This document shows, one piece after another, positions 29,310-39,289 of a stretch of 64,000 bases of DNA (the first letter of the stretch is position 1; every line of letters starts with the position of its first letter). The DNA comes from Isochrysis galbana (lineage: Eukaryota; Haptophyta; Isochrysidales; Isochrysidaceae). The stretch spans positions 1,809,889-1,873,888 of the forward strand of contig CM030937.1 of the NCBI GenBank assembly GCA_018136815.1, given 5' to 3'. The position numbers and the translations under genes are program-made. The notes beneath the pieces were generated by a model that saw only the letters and a program-made list of their open reading frames with translations, did no database searches and was not told the DNA's origin.

Positions 29310-31426
29310 ATGCTCAGTATCCTGGGGCGGCTCTCCTCGCCCCGGCCGACCATCTCGGTCGGCACAATAACCGATCCGCATCCACTCGAGCTCTCCGATG
29401 CAGAACAGCCGAGTAAGAGAGATAGTGAGCCAGTCAAGCGACAGAAGATCCCACCGTCACCATTCTCCATCATCTTCACCAGTCAGGTCGTCACCGCTGC
29501 CTCCAACTTTGGCGTGCAGTACAACTACACAGCGATTGGTGTGGCACTTGTGTGGATCCACCAGCTCTTTGGTGAGTTTGAGTGGGCAGACTCGCTCTGC
29601 AAGATCGCAGTCTTCGTCGGCACGCTCGTCGGCATGACCTTTTTCGGCTGCGTCGGTGATCTTATCGGCCGGTCGAAGGCGATGGTAGTCACGCTCACTG
29701 TGATGGCGGCAGCAGCCTTCCTGAGTGGCTTCCTACCAATGGGGAGCGATAACTCGGTCTACGCCATCTTGATCGCTTGCCGACTTTGCATTGGGATTGG
29801 CGCAGGAGGTGAGCCCATCACCTACATCTTGATAGGTTGAGTTGCTGTGGATCTTTGTTGCATTGCTCGTTACACGAGACTTCGCCACAGCGCACCCTAC
29901 TTGTGGATGTGCGGCCCCGTTGACGCCGTGACTGCCGCTCGGGAAGTGTAGGCGTCTACCCGCTTGCGGCGGCCAAAGCGAGTGAGGATTGCGTCGACCC
30001 CGACATCAACAAGAAGGCGCAGGCCGCCGCGTGGGCTTTCTTTTGGCGTAATCCAGGCCAGATATGGGTCTACTTACTGGCTATAATCATAGCATGGTGC
30101 CTTGGGGTGCCTTCCGAGAGCGATACTCAGCTCGATCCCGCGGTGTACAAGAGCAGCCTCGCATTCCAAGAGGGAGGACTCTCGATTTTCGTTGGGAAGT
30201 GGGACCTGGCGTGGCGCATTTATCTCGCCAGCGGGTAAGGCACCATTCTCACTGTGCTTGCTCGATGATTGCACGTTTCGGCAACTCTCCTGCACAGCAC
30301 AAGAAATCTCCTGATTTGTTTTGCTGAGGCAGAGGGCCGGAACTAGTATCTATGCTCACGCTTCCTCCCTCGTGACGATGCCCGTGCCTCGTCTTACATG
30401 CACACTACCATCTGGCCAAACAGGTGCATTGCCCCCGCTATCGTTGCAATCGCCGCATATTATGAGCTGCGCGCATCGCAGCTTGAAGAAGACCGCGTTC
30501 CTGATCGTGCGCCATCTCGACGTGGTCCGAGAACAAGCGTTGAGCCGCCTCCACCGTTCTCCCGAGCCTCATCCATGATCGGTGTTGAATCTACTTCTCT
30601 CATTAACAAAATCAAGGCATCCAATCCGGCGAGACCCTTTCTCGCCACGGGAGGTGGCTGGCTGCTCTTCGACTTTGGCTTTTACGGCAACGCTATGATG
30701 CAACCACGAGTTACGCAAATTGTGTTGCCAGATGTCCGAGGCTTCATGGATAAAGCCCTCGTCGCGATGGCCATTTCAAGTGTTGGCATTGCTTTCACTC
30801 TTGTAGTGCTTCCACTGATTCCGAGGCTTGGGCTGCGTAACCTTCAGGAGAGCATCTCCCCTTAGTGCATGCAACAATTTGCGTCCTCGTGGCCAACATT
30901 CTATCCTATACGAGCTGTCTCAGGAATTTCTGCTTGCAATCTTACCCTCGGCAACCCCCCAATGTCACGCGTGTTGCAGATTTCGGGGTTCATTCTAAAT
31001 GCTGCTCTTTCGCTCGCTCTCGGCTCCGCATGGGGGCCGTTGCACACAGCATCCACAGCGAACGATGAGAACAGCGGAGTTGCGACGGCAGCTCTTGTCA
31101 TCTTATACACCCTACTACTTGGGTCGTACTGGATATGTAATGTGACCACCTACATCTTGCCTACGGCCGTTTTTGAAGCCGATGTGCGCTCGACCATGCA
31201 CGGTGCCTCCGCAGCCTGTGGGAAGATTGGAGCCATCGCTGGCACCTACATCTTTGCCTATATCCTCCACACAGCGGTTGACAAGGACAAGGCCATCTTG
31301 GCCGTTCTCCACGCCTGCGCCACGGCTGCCTTGCTAGGCGCTGTTGTGACCTGGTTCGGCACGTCTAAACCAGTGGATGGAGAGGCTCCCGCTCGTGGGC
31401 GGCGACGTGCCACCCCAATGGTGTGA
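29310..31426 (+). CDS. Pho84-like inorganic phosphate transporter (MFS)
   Basis: Four exons are predicted: 29310-29808, 29952-30234, 30424-30836 and 30924-31426, for 565 residues in one frame with GT-AG introns. The first half has a cytosolic N-terminus, TM1 (IIFTSQVVTAASNFGVQYNY) and the MFS loop motif GDLIGRSKAM. GIGAGGVYPLAAAKASE follows, corresponding to the Pho84 GIGGDYPLS loop. A central hydrophilic loop separates the halves. The second half includes GGWLLFDFGFYGNAMMQP, NVTTYILPTAVFEADVRSTM and HGASAACGKIGAIAGTYIF, the diagnostic phosphate:H+ symporter block. It probably imports phosphate at the plasma membrane. The third intron is the least certain: GTAACC donor at 30837 and CTCAG acceptor at 30923. 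A join giving LRNLQ/ISGF would match the family slightly better but lacks a GT donor. Confidence 0.88.
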
Positions 31427-31669
31427 GTTTGATGGTTTCATTGGAAAAAAAATCTTGAAGCTTGTGGAATCGGGGCCGACACACCAAAGAAACCTTCTAA
31501 TGATCTCACCTCGCGCGCGGCCCTGGCATTGGAGAAGCGCAGCCACTGCCGCTCCCCTCCTGCCTTCCCCCCTACCGAAAAGTAAAAGAGGAATCGAGAG
31601 TGGTCTGGCGCTATTCTTGAATCCAAACATTCCGGCCCCGACATCACTATCACTAACCAGTCTATATGG
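31427..31669. other. 3' flank of transporter gene
   Basis: No gene; short A and C runs only. Confidence 0.5.
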
Positions 31670-31887
31670 TACCCCCCAGGAGCCAACGCCCCCCAGGAGC
31701 TCCCGGGGGCCCCCAGGAGCTATCGGGGGGAAATTTTCTCCCGATCGCCAACAGCCCCACCGAGAGCTATCGGGGGACCGAGAAAATCCCCCGAGAGCTG
31801 TTGGGAGATTGCTCATGGGGGGTGCCGTAAGCGGATCCCCCAGTAGCTATCGGGGGGAGAGGAAATCCCCCGAGAGCAAACGGGGGG

Positions 31888-31890
<3 letters not shown>
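31670..31890. repeat. array of CCCCC-gagagctatc-GGGGG palindromes
   Basis: About six degenerate units of the form cccccaggagctatcggggg, separated by gaaaatttctc / gaggaaat spacers. Each unit is a near-palindrome with C5-6 and G5-6 arms, and neighbouring units are also complementary to one another (gggggaaatttt, aaaatccccc). The array could extrude cruciforms or fold as RNA. It runs directly into the CT microsatellite. Confidence 0.8.
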
Positions 31891-32158
<268 letters not shown>

Positions 32159-32554
32159 CGGGAGGCAGCGGTAGGGTGCGCGCGACAGCGCCGTTCGTCT
32201 CAGCCGCAACCTCAGTGGGTGGGGGAAGGAAGGGGAGGACGGCGGAAATAGGTGGTGGGTGGCGGCGGCTCAGATGGCGAGAACAGGGGCGGTGCGCTGA
32301 GCAGCCAGGTGCAGGTCAGGTGGCGGCTGGAGGAGCGGCAAGCGTCGGTGAGAGCCAAAGGTGGTGGGGCTGGGAACGAAGAGGGAGGGCGGTCGGTACG
32401 GCGCGCCAGCACCGCACAGAGGTGGAGCGCCGGCTTTCATTGGAAGAGGGCGGCAGGGTCGGCGCGGCGACTGACAAGTTGGCAGAGTTGGTCGCTGGCC
32501 GCACCTGTCACCTGTGGCAGGCGGCGAAGGTGCACGCGCTAGAGCTCAGTGTGC
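32159..32554. other. no recognised gene
   Basis: GC-rich sequence between two repeat arrays. Plus frames of up to 150 codons have no known domain. Confidence 0.4.
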
Positions 32555-32806
32555 GGAGTCAGCTCGTTCAGTGTGTGGAGTTAACTTCTTCAGTGTCTGA
32601 AGTCAACTTGTTGAGGGCAGAGTCAACTTGTTGAGCGGGGAGTCAACATGTTGCGTGTGTGCGGTCAACTTGTCGAGGGTGTGGAGTCAACGTGTTCAGT
32701 GCGTGGAGTCAACGTGTTCAGTGTGTGGAGTCAACTCGTTGAGGGTAGAGTCACCTGGTTCAGCGTGGAGTCAACTTGTTCAGTGTGGAGTCAACTTGTT
32801 GAGTGA
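32555..32806. repeat. ~22-bp minisatellite (gtgtggagtcaacttgttca)
   Basis: About eleven imperfect copies of gtgtggagtcaacttgttca-gt or -gaggg variants in tandem, with unit length varying from 18 to 26. The conserved core is agtcaac(t/g)tgtt. Spacing is irregular, and the variable parts are not spacer-like, so this is not a CRISPR array. Confidence 0.9.
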
Positions 32807-33103
32807 AAATCCGGGCCCCTCCCCAAAAAAGTGGCCGTGAATACAAACCAACAAACAAATGGCAAAGATTTTTTCCGTTTCATGCTCATAATGACACACA
32901 GAGACCTTGCCTTGTCTCTCCTTTACCATGACTCTGCTCCCACACCTGAGACGGGAGACCCGGGTATACACGAGTTCGAAGAGCACTGGCGAAGGACTAA
33001 GTTGTTCCACCGTATACCGGTTCCACCGGGTCTTGAGAGGTTTCACCCGGTACCGGTACCGGTACCGGTACGGTACCGTACCTGTGGTACTTATTATAGT
33101 ACT
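32807..33103. repeat. GGTACC microsatellite and flank
   Basis: 33040-33085 contains tandem ggtacc/accggt units (ggtaccggtaccggtaccgg and variants) within otherwise unremarkable sequence. No gene. Confidence 0.75.
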
Positions 33104-34675
33104 CTAATTACTAATTAATGGTAACATTAGATAGATACTCTTAGTGTACATACAGACAACTACACAATACGCAATACGCCCACCGCCCACACCGAGGGAT
33201 CGCCGTCCACGCGCTCCCGCCATGAATCGGCGGCACGGTGCCGCCGCTCCAAGGCCCATAAGGGCCCTGTAGTCCATGGCGTTGCTCACTTCGCGTTGGC
33301 GTTTGCGTTGCTCCGCTTTCGCTTTGTCTTGCTCGCACGTGCATTGGCGAAAACTAACTTGATTCTTGCGTAGATACGATATAGCCCACGGCTTATCGTA
33401 TCCTTTACAGCCCCCTGGGGCGCCGTGAATGGCAATGTCGCCTTCCGGTGTCACGCATTCCACCGAAGAGCGGACAGCGTAGTCCAAATTGAAGTTTTCC
33501 CCATCATCGAGGGTCACGTGAAAGGTCCTCGGGAATCGATGGCCTAGGGCCGTCGTGTCCGTGTATACGTAGAAGTGCCAGATCGGGCGCTTGCCCGCCT
33601 CGACTTTCGTGATTCCTTCGATCGTAGTTTTGACTCGTTGTTGGTTGCCCCTAAGGACATGGAATCCTTCACGCTCCAGTGCGCTAGCCAAGTGTCGAGT
33701 CTTGGTTTTGTACGCCTTAACAGGGTCGAAGATGCGGAAAACGATGTACGTGGCGACCTCCTTGAGGGAGGACCGGACCGCGCTAGACTTGCGTGGCGCT
33801 GAATCGGCTAGCTCGCCATAGGTGACTCCAAATTCGTGCTGGACTCCCGAGAGCACCGTTTGAATTTTGTCGCCGTAGGCCGCCTTGAATTGATTGTGTG
33901 CATCGTCGTCGACATAGAAAATCCAAGGGCCCTTTCGGCCCTTATCCATACCGTCTGGCGTGGCATCTAGGCCTTCCAGCCTAGAGAGTAGGAATTTCAT
34001 GAATGTGAATGTAGCTACATCCTCACTCTTAATGTCCTTTTTGTCCTCAGCTAGCTGAGCTAGCTGAATGAAAAAGGGGGTGTCTTCCGGCTCCTCTTCC
34101 TCCTCTGGAGGGGGGGAAGCGAATGGGGTAGTGCTGTTTGGGGTCGGCTTTGGATCCGATTGAGGGTCGGCCCGCTTGCGCGATTGTGGCTGATGCTGTT
34201 GGGCTGGTGGTTGCTGGGCTTGCTTGTGTGGTTCCTTCCCCTTGTGTCCATGTGCGGCTTGCGCGTATGACTTGGGCGGCTGATGTGGTTGTTGGTTGGA
34301 GGGAGCAAAAGCTCCAAGGATTGTTTGTTGTGTCATGTGCCCGCCCCCGAGGGGTGCACAGGTGGTAGGAGTTGCCTCCATGGGGGTGGCAGCAGAGCTG
34401 CCACACCCCATGGGGAGTCCTTGAGTGGGTGGCTGAGCCACGGCACTGGTGGGCTGAGCCTGGCTCAGGGTCTGCTGGTCTGCAGGGAACAGGGCCATGC
34501 CTGTTCCCTGCTTCTGTGGCTGCCTGGGAGGCGAGGGAGGCGGCGCCATCTCGACGTCGTGGTCGGGCGGTGCGGAGGCCTGCGAGCGCTTCGGCTCCGG
34601 CGGCTTGGGGCGGCCCCGTTGGGGCGTCGTGGCGGCGGGGGGCTGGGGAGTGGGAGCGGTCGGCGCGCGCTCCAT
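33104..34675 (-). CDS. retroelement ORF1-like protein (MERAP family)
   Basis: From the ATG at 34675 the product is 523 residues. The N-terminal 250 residues are Pro/Gln/Ser-rich and basic (GRPKPPEPKRSQA, SYAQAAHGHKGKE), followed by an acidic patch (PEEEEEPED). An ordered domain of about 230 residues follows (PWIFYVDDDAHNQFKAAYGD, IVFRIFDPVKAYKTKTRHLA, RPIWHFYVYTD), then a basic tail. I do not recognise a formal domain. Two further loci (7838-8145 and 37706-38067) share the MERAP start, and one of them abuts a LINE RT, so a nucleic-acid-binding ORF1 role is inferred. The flanking 34738-34927 repeat recurs at 19690. The intact frame suggests a relatively young copy. A host gene captured by repeats is the alternative. 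Confidence 0.6.
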   Translation of the reverse strand: MERAPTAPTPQPPAATTPQRGRPKPPEPKRSQASAPPDHDVEMAPPPSPPRQPQKQGTGMALFPADQQTLSQAQPTSAVAQPPTQGLPMGCGSSAATPMEATPTTCAPLGGGHMTQQTILGAFAPSNQQPHQPPKSYAQAAHGHKGKEPHKQAQQPPAQQHQPQSRKRADPQSDPKPTPNSTTPFASPPPEEEEEPEDTPFFIQLAQLAEDKKDIKSEDVATFTFMKFLLSRLEGLDATPDGMDKGRKGPWIFYVDDDAHNQFKAAYGDKIQTVLSGVQHEFGVTYGELADSAPRKSSAVRSSLKEVATYIVFRIFDPVKAYKTKTRHLASALEREGFHVLRGNQQRVKTTIEGITKVEAGKRPIWHFYVYTDTTALGHRFPRTFHVTLDDGENFNLDYAVRSSVECVTPEGDIAIHGAPGGCKGYDKPWAISYLRKNQVSFRQCTCEQDKAKAEQRKRQREVSNAMDYRALMGLGAAAPCRRFMAGARGRRSLGVGGGRIAYCVVVCMYTKSIYLMLPLISN

Positions 34676-34737
34676 CGCTAAAACTATAACAATAGTTTTT
34701 GCCTCGAGCGAAGTTAGAACAAAGGAGAAGCCACAGT

Positions 34738-34927
34738 CTCCCGCCCCCTCCACTCCAACCCCCGGCCGAGGCAGTGCGCGCGGCCTCCCCGGAACCAGCT
34801 CTCCACTAAAGAGGAAACGGGGGAAGGGGGAGGGGGTTGCTAGGGGTTAAGGTTGGGTAGAAGGGAGGGCCACAAGCACACTGCCTCACGCCGCACGTGT
34901 AGCGGGGATTTTTAAGAAGATTTTTTT
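34738..34927. repeat. dispersed repeat upstream of ORF1
   Basis: Partner of 19690-19895, same orientation; ends with gtagcggggatttttaagaa and a T run. Positioned immediately 5' of the minus-strand ORF1, consistent with the element's terminal region. Confidence 0.8.
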
Positions 34928-35138
34928 CTTTATAGTACTATTTTTGCAAAACTGGAAACTGGCGTCATTTACAATCAAGCAAGTATGAGGTACGAAACGA
35001 AGTAAACGACGATCGCGAGTGCTAGCGTCACTCTCTCGTCTCTGCGTCCGACGTCGAGTTCGAGCGGCGCGCTGGCTGAGTTGGGGGCAACGGGGTGTGG
35101 CCGCTTGTGCGCGTGAGAGGCAGTGCCGTCGAGAAGAG

Positions 35139-35984
35139 ATGCGAGGCGTTCTCGCCGCCCTCCTCTTCTTGCTTCTTGCTCTTCTGTCCCCGGCGCATGG
35201 GCTCTTCCGCATCCCCCCGCCGCCGCAGGCCGCACCCATCGATGGGCTCATCTCTACTGTCGCAGAAGCCATCCTGCGGGGCCGGCTGCAAAAGGCGGAC
35301 CGGGTCGAGGTTAGAGTCGACAGCGGCAGTCCCATCGAACTGATCAGCGGTACTGTGCGGGGGGTTCGCGTGCGTGGCTCGAATTGGTGCACGCCAATGC
35401 GGCTCTCCTGCCGCTCCTTGGAGGTCAGTGTTGGGCGAGCCGCCGTCGACGTCCCTTCTCTGATCACGAAGCAGGCCATCACCCTCGTGCAACCTGCTAT
35501 CGGCAAAGCGACCATCAGCTTCTCGGCAACCGACTGGGGATCCTTCTTGGAGCACCCTCTTTTCATCCAGGCGATATCCGCCAAGCTGAGCGCGAGCAAG
35601 ACCAGCCTAAGGAGAGAACCCCCCAAGTTTGGTTCAGCTTCCGTCTCCTTCGAGGAGGGAGTCATTCGATTTCCGGTGCTATGGGATTCCATAAAGCTGG
35701 ATGTCCGGCTCGGTCAACCCTTGACATCCAAGGCGGCTGTGGTTACCGCTGTCGTAATCAAGCAGCCAGTCGCCGATAGCAACTCTCCCAATGGTGTGGA
35801 GGAGCATCCTCGGATAGCTGCAAGTGAGGCCACCATGTGGCTCACCAGCTTTTTCAATGAGCTGGAGCTCAATCTCGATGGCGTGCGCTTTCGCTTTGCA
35901 CGACTAACGATCGATAGTCAAACTCTCATCCTCGATCTTCGCGTGGTGGTCAATCGTTTTCCCAGCCCCATGGTCAATTTCTAG
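35139..35984 (+). CDS. DUF2993/LmeA-like secreted or plastid protein
   Basis: Single exon, 281 residues from the ATG at 35139. Residues 1-20 form a clear signal peptide (MRGVLAALLFLLLALLSPAHG). The following domain resembles DUF2993 (LmeA-like), known in actinobacteria, cyanobacteria and photosynthetic eukaryotes. Visible hallmarks are the RVEVRVDSGSPIELISGTVR strand pattern, VRGSNWCTPMRLSCRSLEV, and IGKATISFSATDWGSFLEHP, corresponding to the family's TaxDL/L segment. These proteins are membrane- or lipid-associated and mostly uncharacterised; LmeA acts in mycobacterial lipomannan maturation. A cyanobacterial, plastid-derived origin is plausible, but the signal peptide alone does not show plastid import. 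No intron is apparent. Confidence 0.75.
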   Translation: MRGVLAALLFLLLALLSPAHGLFRIPPPPQAAPIDGLISTVAEAILRGRLQKADRVEVRVDSGSPIELISGTVRGVRVRGSNWCTPMRLSCRSLEVSVGRAAVDVPSLITKQAITLVQPAIGKATISFSATDWGSFLEHPLFIQAISAKLSASKTSLRREPPKFGSASVSFEEGVIRFPVLWDSIKLDVRLGQPLTSKAAVVTAVVIKQPVADSNSPNGVEEHPRIAASEATMWLTSFFNELELNLDGVRFRFARLTIDSQTLILDLRVVVNRFPSPMVNF

Positions 35985-36544
35985 AAACCCGACAGGCGCT
36001 TGCGACTTGCCAATACACCGGTATCGATGTGCCAATTCACGTGGGCATCAGACTCAGTCTCGCCCCAAGGTATATCTCAGCACGTGCTATTGTTAATGGG
36101 TTGGAGGCTAGGCGACGGTGGGGACGGCCACTCAGCCATTAGCCACAAAAGTACGGAGATGGATTTATTGGCGTGTGCATATGCACATGCCTTTCTGAGT
36201 CTTGCGTGAGAGTGGCAGACCGGAAATCGGGTACGGGTGGGTCTGAGTGTGCAGAAGCCTCTTTGGGCTCAGCACTGGCACACTCGTCGTCTCTTAGCGC
36301 CTCTAGTAAGTGTATACCGAGAAATCTCCACATCGAGCAGCACATCATCCGAATTTCTTTTCCCTTTCTCCAAAGTTAGCCTTTCAGCCCCGGGCCGTAA
36401 GAGGGTGCAACCTCAGGTTTGGTTGTTTTTTTCGCAAGTGCCCCCCATGTGGACGGTATAAGTTCTACTTAAAGGACCCCCTTTTTTACAGTACAAACGT
36501 GGCGGCGGCGAGGGTGGTGGAGGGGAGGGCGGGGGCGGCGAGGG
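35985..36544. other. no recognised gene
   Basis: Intergenic. Contains the word agggtgcaacctcaggtttg (36399 onward), which recurs in reverse complement near 40950-40985, a small dispersed repeat. Otherwise nothing is supported. Confidence 0.45.
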
Positions 36545-36736
36545 CAGCGCGCCGCCGTAGAAGCGCTCGTTCGGGAAGCGCAGCAGCTCGGGGTGCATCC
36601 GCCGCTGCACGGTCAGCCGCTCGGCGGGGACGCCCAGCGCCGTCAGCCGTTCGAGCAGGCTGCGCTCGTGCCGCAGCGCGCGGCCCTCCTCCGAGACGAC
36701 CGCCGGCAGCTGGCGCGTGTCGCCCACCAGCTGTAG
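36545..36736 (-). pseudogene. orphan UPF1/Dna2-type SF1 helicase exon
   Basis: 64 codons on the minus strand match the middle of superfamily 1 RNA/DNA helicases: LVGDTRQLPAVVSEEG (motif III, GDxxQLP), SLLERLTALGVPAERLTVQ and RRMHPELLRFPNERFYGG (motif IIIa/IV with RMHP). A stop or AG acceptor (ctag/ctacag) precedes it and a Pro/Ser low-complexity sequence follows. No other helicase motifs (Walker A, motif V/VI) are found around it. It is a displaced fragment, or an exon of a gene whose other exons I cannot find. Confidence 0.75.
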
Positions 36737-37046
36737 CTAGATCTCAGCGTCGCAAGAATTTGGATGCGTACTGCTACGCGACTACTCTTAAAAATATATG
36801 TATCGGATGGGGCCCGACACTCAGATACCGCGCGGGGGCCCCGGCCCGCCGGTCCATTATAACTTTATGACATCTCGGCGTATATATATAGGGAAAAAAA
36901 CATCTGAAGATTCTGGGCTACACACCTACGATACCAAGGTACCCCCCTATCTATATGGACATCGCCCTTCACTTCCCTTCCCTCCACCTCTTTCCCTTCC
37001 CCCGTCATTCCGTCATTTCTTTGTCTTTGGTATCCGGGGTGCGATA
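36737..37046. other. 5' flank of RT fragment
   Basis: Contains the 45-base block at 36892-36945 shared with 22077-22125. No other feature is seen. Confidence 0.4.
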
Positions 37047-37706
37047 GTAAGAGCCGAGGAGTTGGTCACCAAACAATTCTTCAAGAAGTTCACCCCTAGA
37101 CACGCGAGCGGCGATATACCAGTACTTTTCGACCGAGTCGATTGGGACAAGCCGCACCCGAACCTGTCGGAAGTTAACACGACCAGGAAGGATACGGCCA
37201 TTCTAGCGTCACTTAGGAGATACTACGTGTGGCTATTCCGAGAAAAACCTTCCCAAGAGTCGGAGCTTCTCCTTCAACTTCTGAAGGCGCAACAGATTCC
37301 GGCGAGCCACAGAATTTGTCTAGACAATCCGATCTCGCACTCAGAGATAATTCGAGCTATCCGGCAACTGGCAAAAGGAAAGTCGGCGGGACCCGACGGC
37401 ATCCCGATGGAATTCTATCAGATCTTCGAGAAGACCATAGTACCGCACCTCTCTAGGATGCTAAACGAGGCGTACGCGGAGGGCGCTTTACCGGAGGACA
37501 CATGCTACGGAGACATCTCACTCCTATACAAGAACGGCGACTCACGAGACCCGAGAAACTACAGGCCCATCACGCTCCTACAGACGGACTATAAAATACT
37601 AGCAAAGATTTTAGCGAATAGATTGAGAACCACGATACATACCATAGTATCTAAGGAACAAGTGGGCTTCGTGCCTAGACGCATGATAGGGGAGGCCACC
37701 CACCTG
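37047..37706 (+). pseudogene. non-LTR retrotransposon RT, 3'-truncated
   Basis: About 220 codons of LINE-type polymerase: SEIIRAIRQLAKGKSAGPDG, FEKTIVPHLSRMLNEAYAEG, CYGDISLLYKNGDSRDPRNY, RPITLLQTDYKILAKILANR and VSKEQVGFVPRRMIGE. The frame then leaves the family, before the catalytic YxDD box, where inverted ORF1-like sequence begins. The upstream endonuclease is not visible. The segment itself has no stop, so truncation rather than point decay disabled it. It is homologous to the interrupted copy at 24708-25657. Confidence 0.9.
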
Positions 37707-38067
37707 CGGCGCTGTGGCGTTGATGGTGCCCGGCCAGCCCCTCGCGCCTGGGCGCGAGGGCGGTACCTCGGCTGTGTAGGGGCCAGGCCCGGAGGCCTTC
37801 CCTATTGGAGCGTCCTGCTTGCGAGTCGTGCTGGGTGTGGCTGTGGAGGGTGTTGTGGGGTTTGTGCTGTAGCACTTCTGTCAGCATGGCGGCTTCCCGC
37901 TCACTGTTCGTGGTGATGCTGGGGCGTGGCGAGGTGGTTCTGGTGCCCACCTGGCTGGGGGTGTCATCCTGGCGCGGTCGCTTCGGCGACATCGGCGTGT
38001 CCATCAAGGCTTCGTCCATCGCGGCGAGGGCCGCGGCAGCGAGGGCGGGAGGCGGCGCGCGCTCCAT
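37706..38067 (-). pseudogene. MERAP-type ORF1 N-terminal fragment
   Basis: Minus-strand frame starting ATG at 38067 with MERAPPPALAAAALAAMDEA, followed by MSPKRPRQDDTPSQ and a Ser/Thr/Arg/His-rich stretch. The first residues are like the ORF1 starts at 34675 and 8122, but the rest differs, so the relationship may be only by the 5' end. It meets the truncated RT of 37047-37706 head-on, an inverted junction. Confidence 0.45.
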
Positions 38068-38197
38068 GACCCTATCAGTTTACTGATAGTTGGCTCGGCG
38101 TACACAGAAGAATTCAAGTAAACTGCTAGTCCATTTAATTCTGGGAGGGGGGGGGGGGTATTGTAATAGGGAGAGGGGGAGGCGGCGAAGGGGCGCG

Positions 38198-38821
38198 ATG
38201 ATGCACGGCGTGGCGCTGATTGCGGTGCTCGGCGCGCTGCGGGTGCCCGTGGCACCACGCATGTGCTCGCCGCCGCCCGCGAGCTCTTCGTCGCAGCGGC
38301 CACCCTGGCTCAAGTTCTTCAACAAGGAGGACAACGACGAGAGCGACTCGTGGCCCGTCTCGCGAGACTTGATTGCGCAGCACATGAAGCGTGATGTGGT
38401 CTACCTCAGCCCAGACGATGACCTCAAGAAGGCGGGGCGGACACTGGATAAGGCGGGCGTGACGGGCGCTCCGGTGCTGCAGGACGGCAAGGTTGTCGGC
38501 ATCCTCTCGCAAACAGACCTGCTCTACAAGGTGGCAGGACGTGCCTCTCTCCGGCTGGCAGGCGACGGCGCGGCCAGCGTGCGCTACGCGGAGAACACGA
38601 TGAAGCTCAGGAAGATTGAGGCGGACACGGTCGCCTCCGCCATGTCAAGGAATCCGGCATGCATCAGCGAGACGGCCACGATGCAAGAGGCTGCTGCGCG
38701 CATGCTCAAATCTCGTCACAACCGCCTGTGTGTTATCAATCCAGTGGGTAGGCTTGTAGGGATCATTACCTCCTCGGATGTGGTGCGCCTGGCTCTGCGC
38801 GAGGACAAGATTTCACCATAG
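38198..38821 (+). CDS. CBS-pair domain protein, probably plastid-targeted
   Basis: Single exon, 207 residues from the ATG at 38198 (a second ATG follows immediately). The N-terminus has a hydrophobic signal (HGVALIAVLGALRVPVAPRM) followed by a Ser/Pro-rich segment, similar to bipartite plastid presequences of complex algae. Two CBS motifs follow: residues about 60-110 (HMKRDVVYLSPDDDL, GVTGAPVLQDGKVVGILSQT) and 147-203 (AMSRNPACISETATMQEAA, NRLCVINPVGRLVGIITSSD). CBS pairs bind adenosine nucleotides. In plants, CBSX proteins of this size regulate plastid thioredoxins, which makes such a role a reasonable inference. The start of the open frame upstream of 38198 is ignored because it lacks an ATG. 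Confidence 0.88.
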   Translation: MMHGVALIAVLGALRVPVAPRMCSPPPASSSSQRPPWLKFFNKEDNDESDSWPVSRDLIAQHMKRDVVYLSPDDDLKKAGRTLDKAGVTGAPVLQDGKVVGILSQTDLLYKVAGRASLRLAGDGAASVRYAENTMKLRKIEADTVASAMSRNPACISETATMQEAAARMLKSRHNRLCVINPVGRLVGIITSSDVVRLALREDKISP

Positions 38822-39289
38822 GGTGCAGTGCATGAAACAGCGTGGATGCGTTCTGTCGAGTACGCTGAGGATGGAGGTTGTTCAAATTCTGATGCAGACA
38901 AGGAAGTAGATCTGTCGCGATCGCCAAATGCATCGCAGGTTGATGGTGGCCTAAATGGTAAATAAATTTAAGAATTTCTTATCCGGGCGGTATGCGACAA
39001 GGACATAGGACTCACACACAGAGAGCGGGCTCTTTCGAACGGGACATCCCATCACAGCAAGCTACCCTTGCCCCCTTATGCCAATGCCACACGAACTCTT
39101 CTCAAGCATTCTTTCTGCTAGCTATCGCAGTTGGCCAAAGGCGCGTGTCGAAGTCGACAGTATGCGTATCAATTATTAAGTCACGTAAACTAATAAATTA
39201 TGGGTGAAAAATAGTCGTCCGTTGTTAGACTGTAGTGAATTTGGCGACAAAATCTAACAACTCCGGAGTATCTTGTATTTCACTTTCTC
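38822..39289. other. AT-richer intergenic
   Basis: 3' flank of the CBS gene passing into an AT-rich island. No gene is seen on either strand. Confidence 0.45.

Noticed and set aside
32555..32806. CRISPR array
   Set aside because: Repeat unit is short and degenerate with no unique spacers of constant length, and the genome is eukaryotic; it is a minisatellite.
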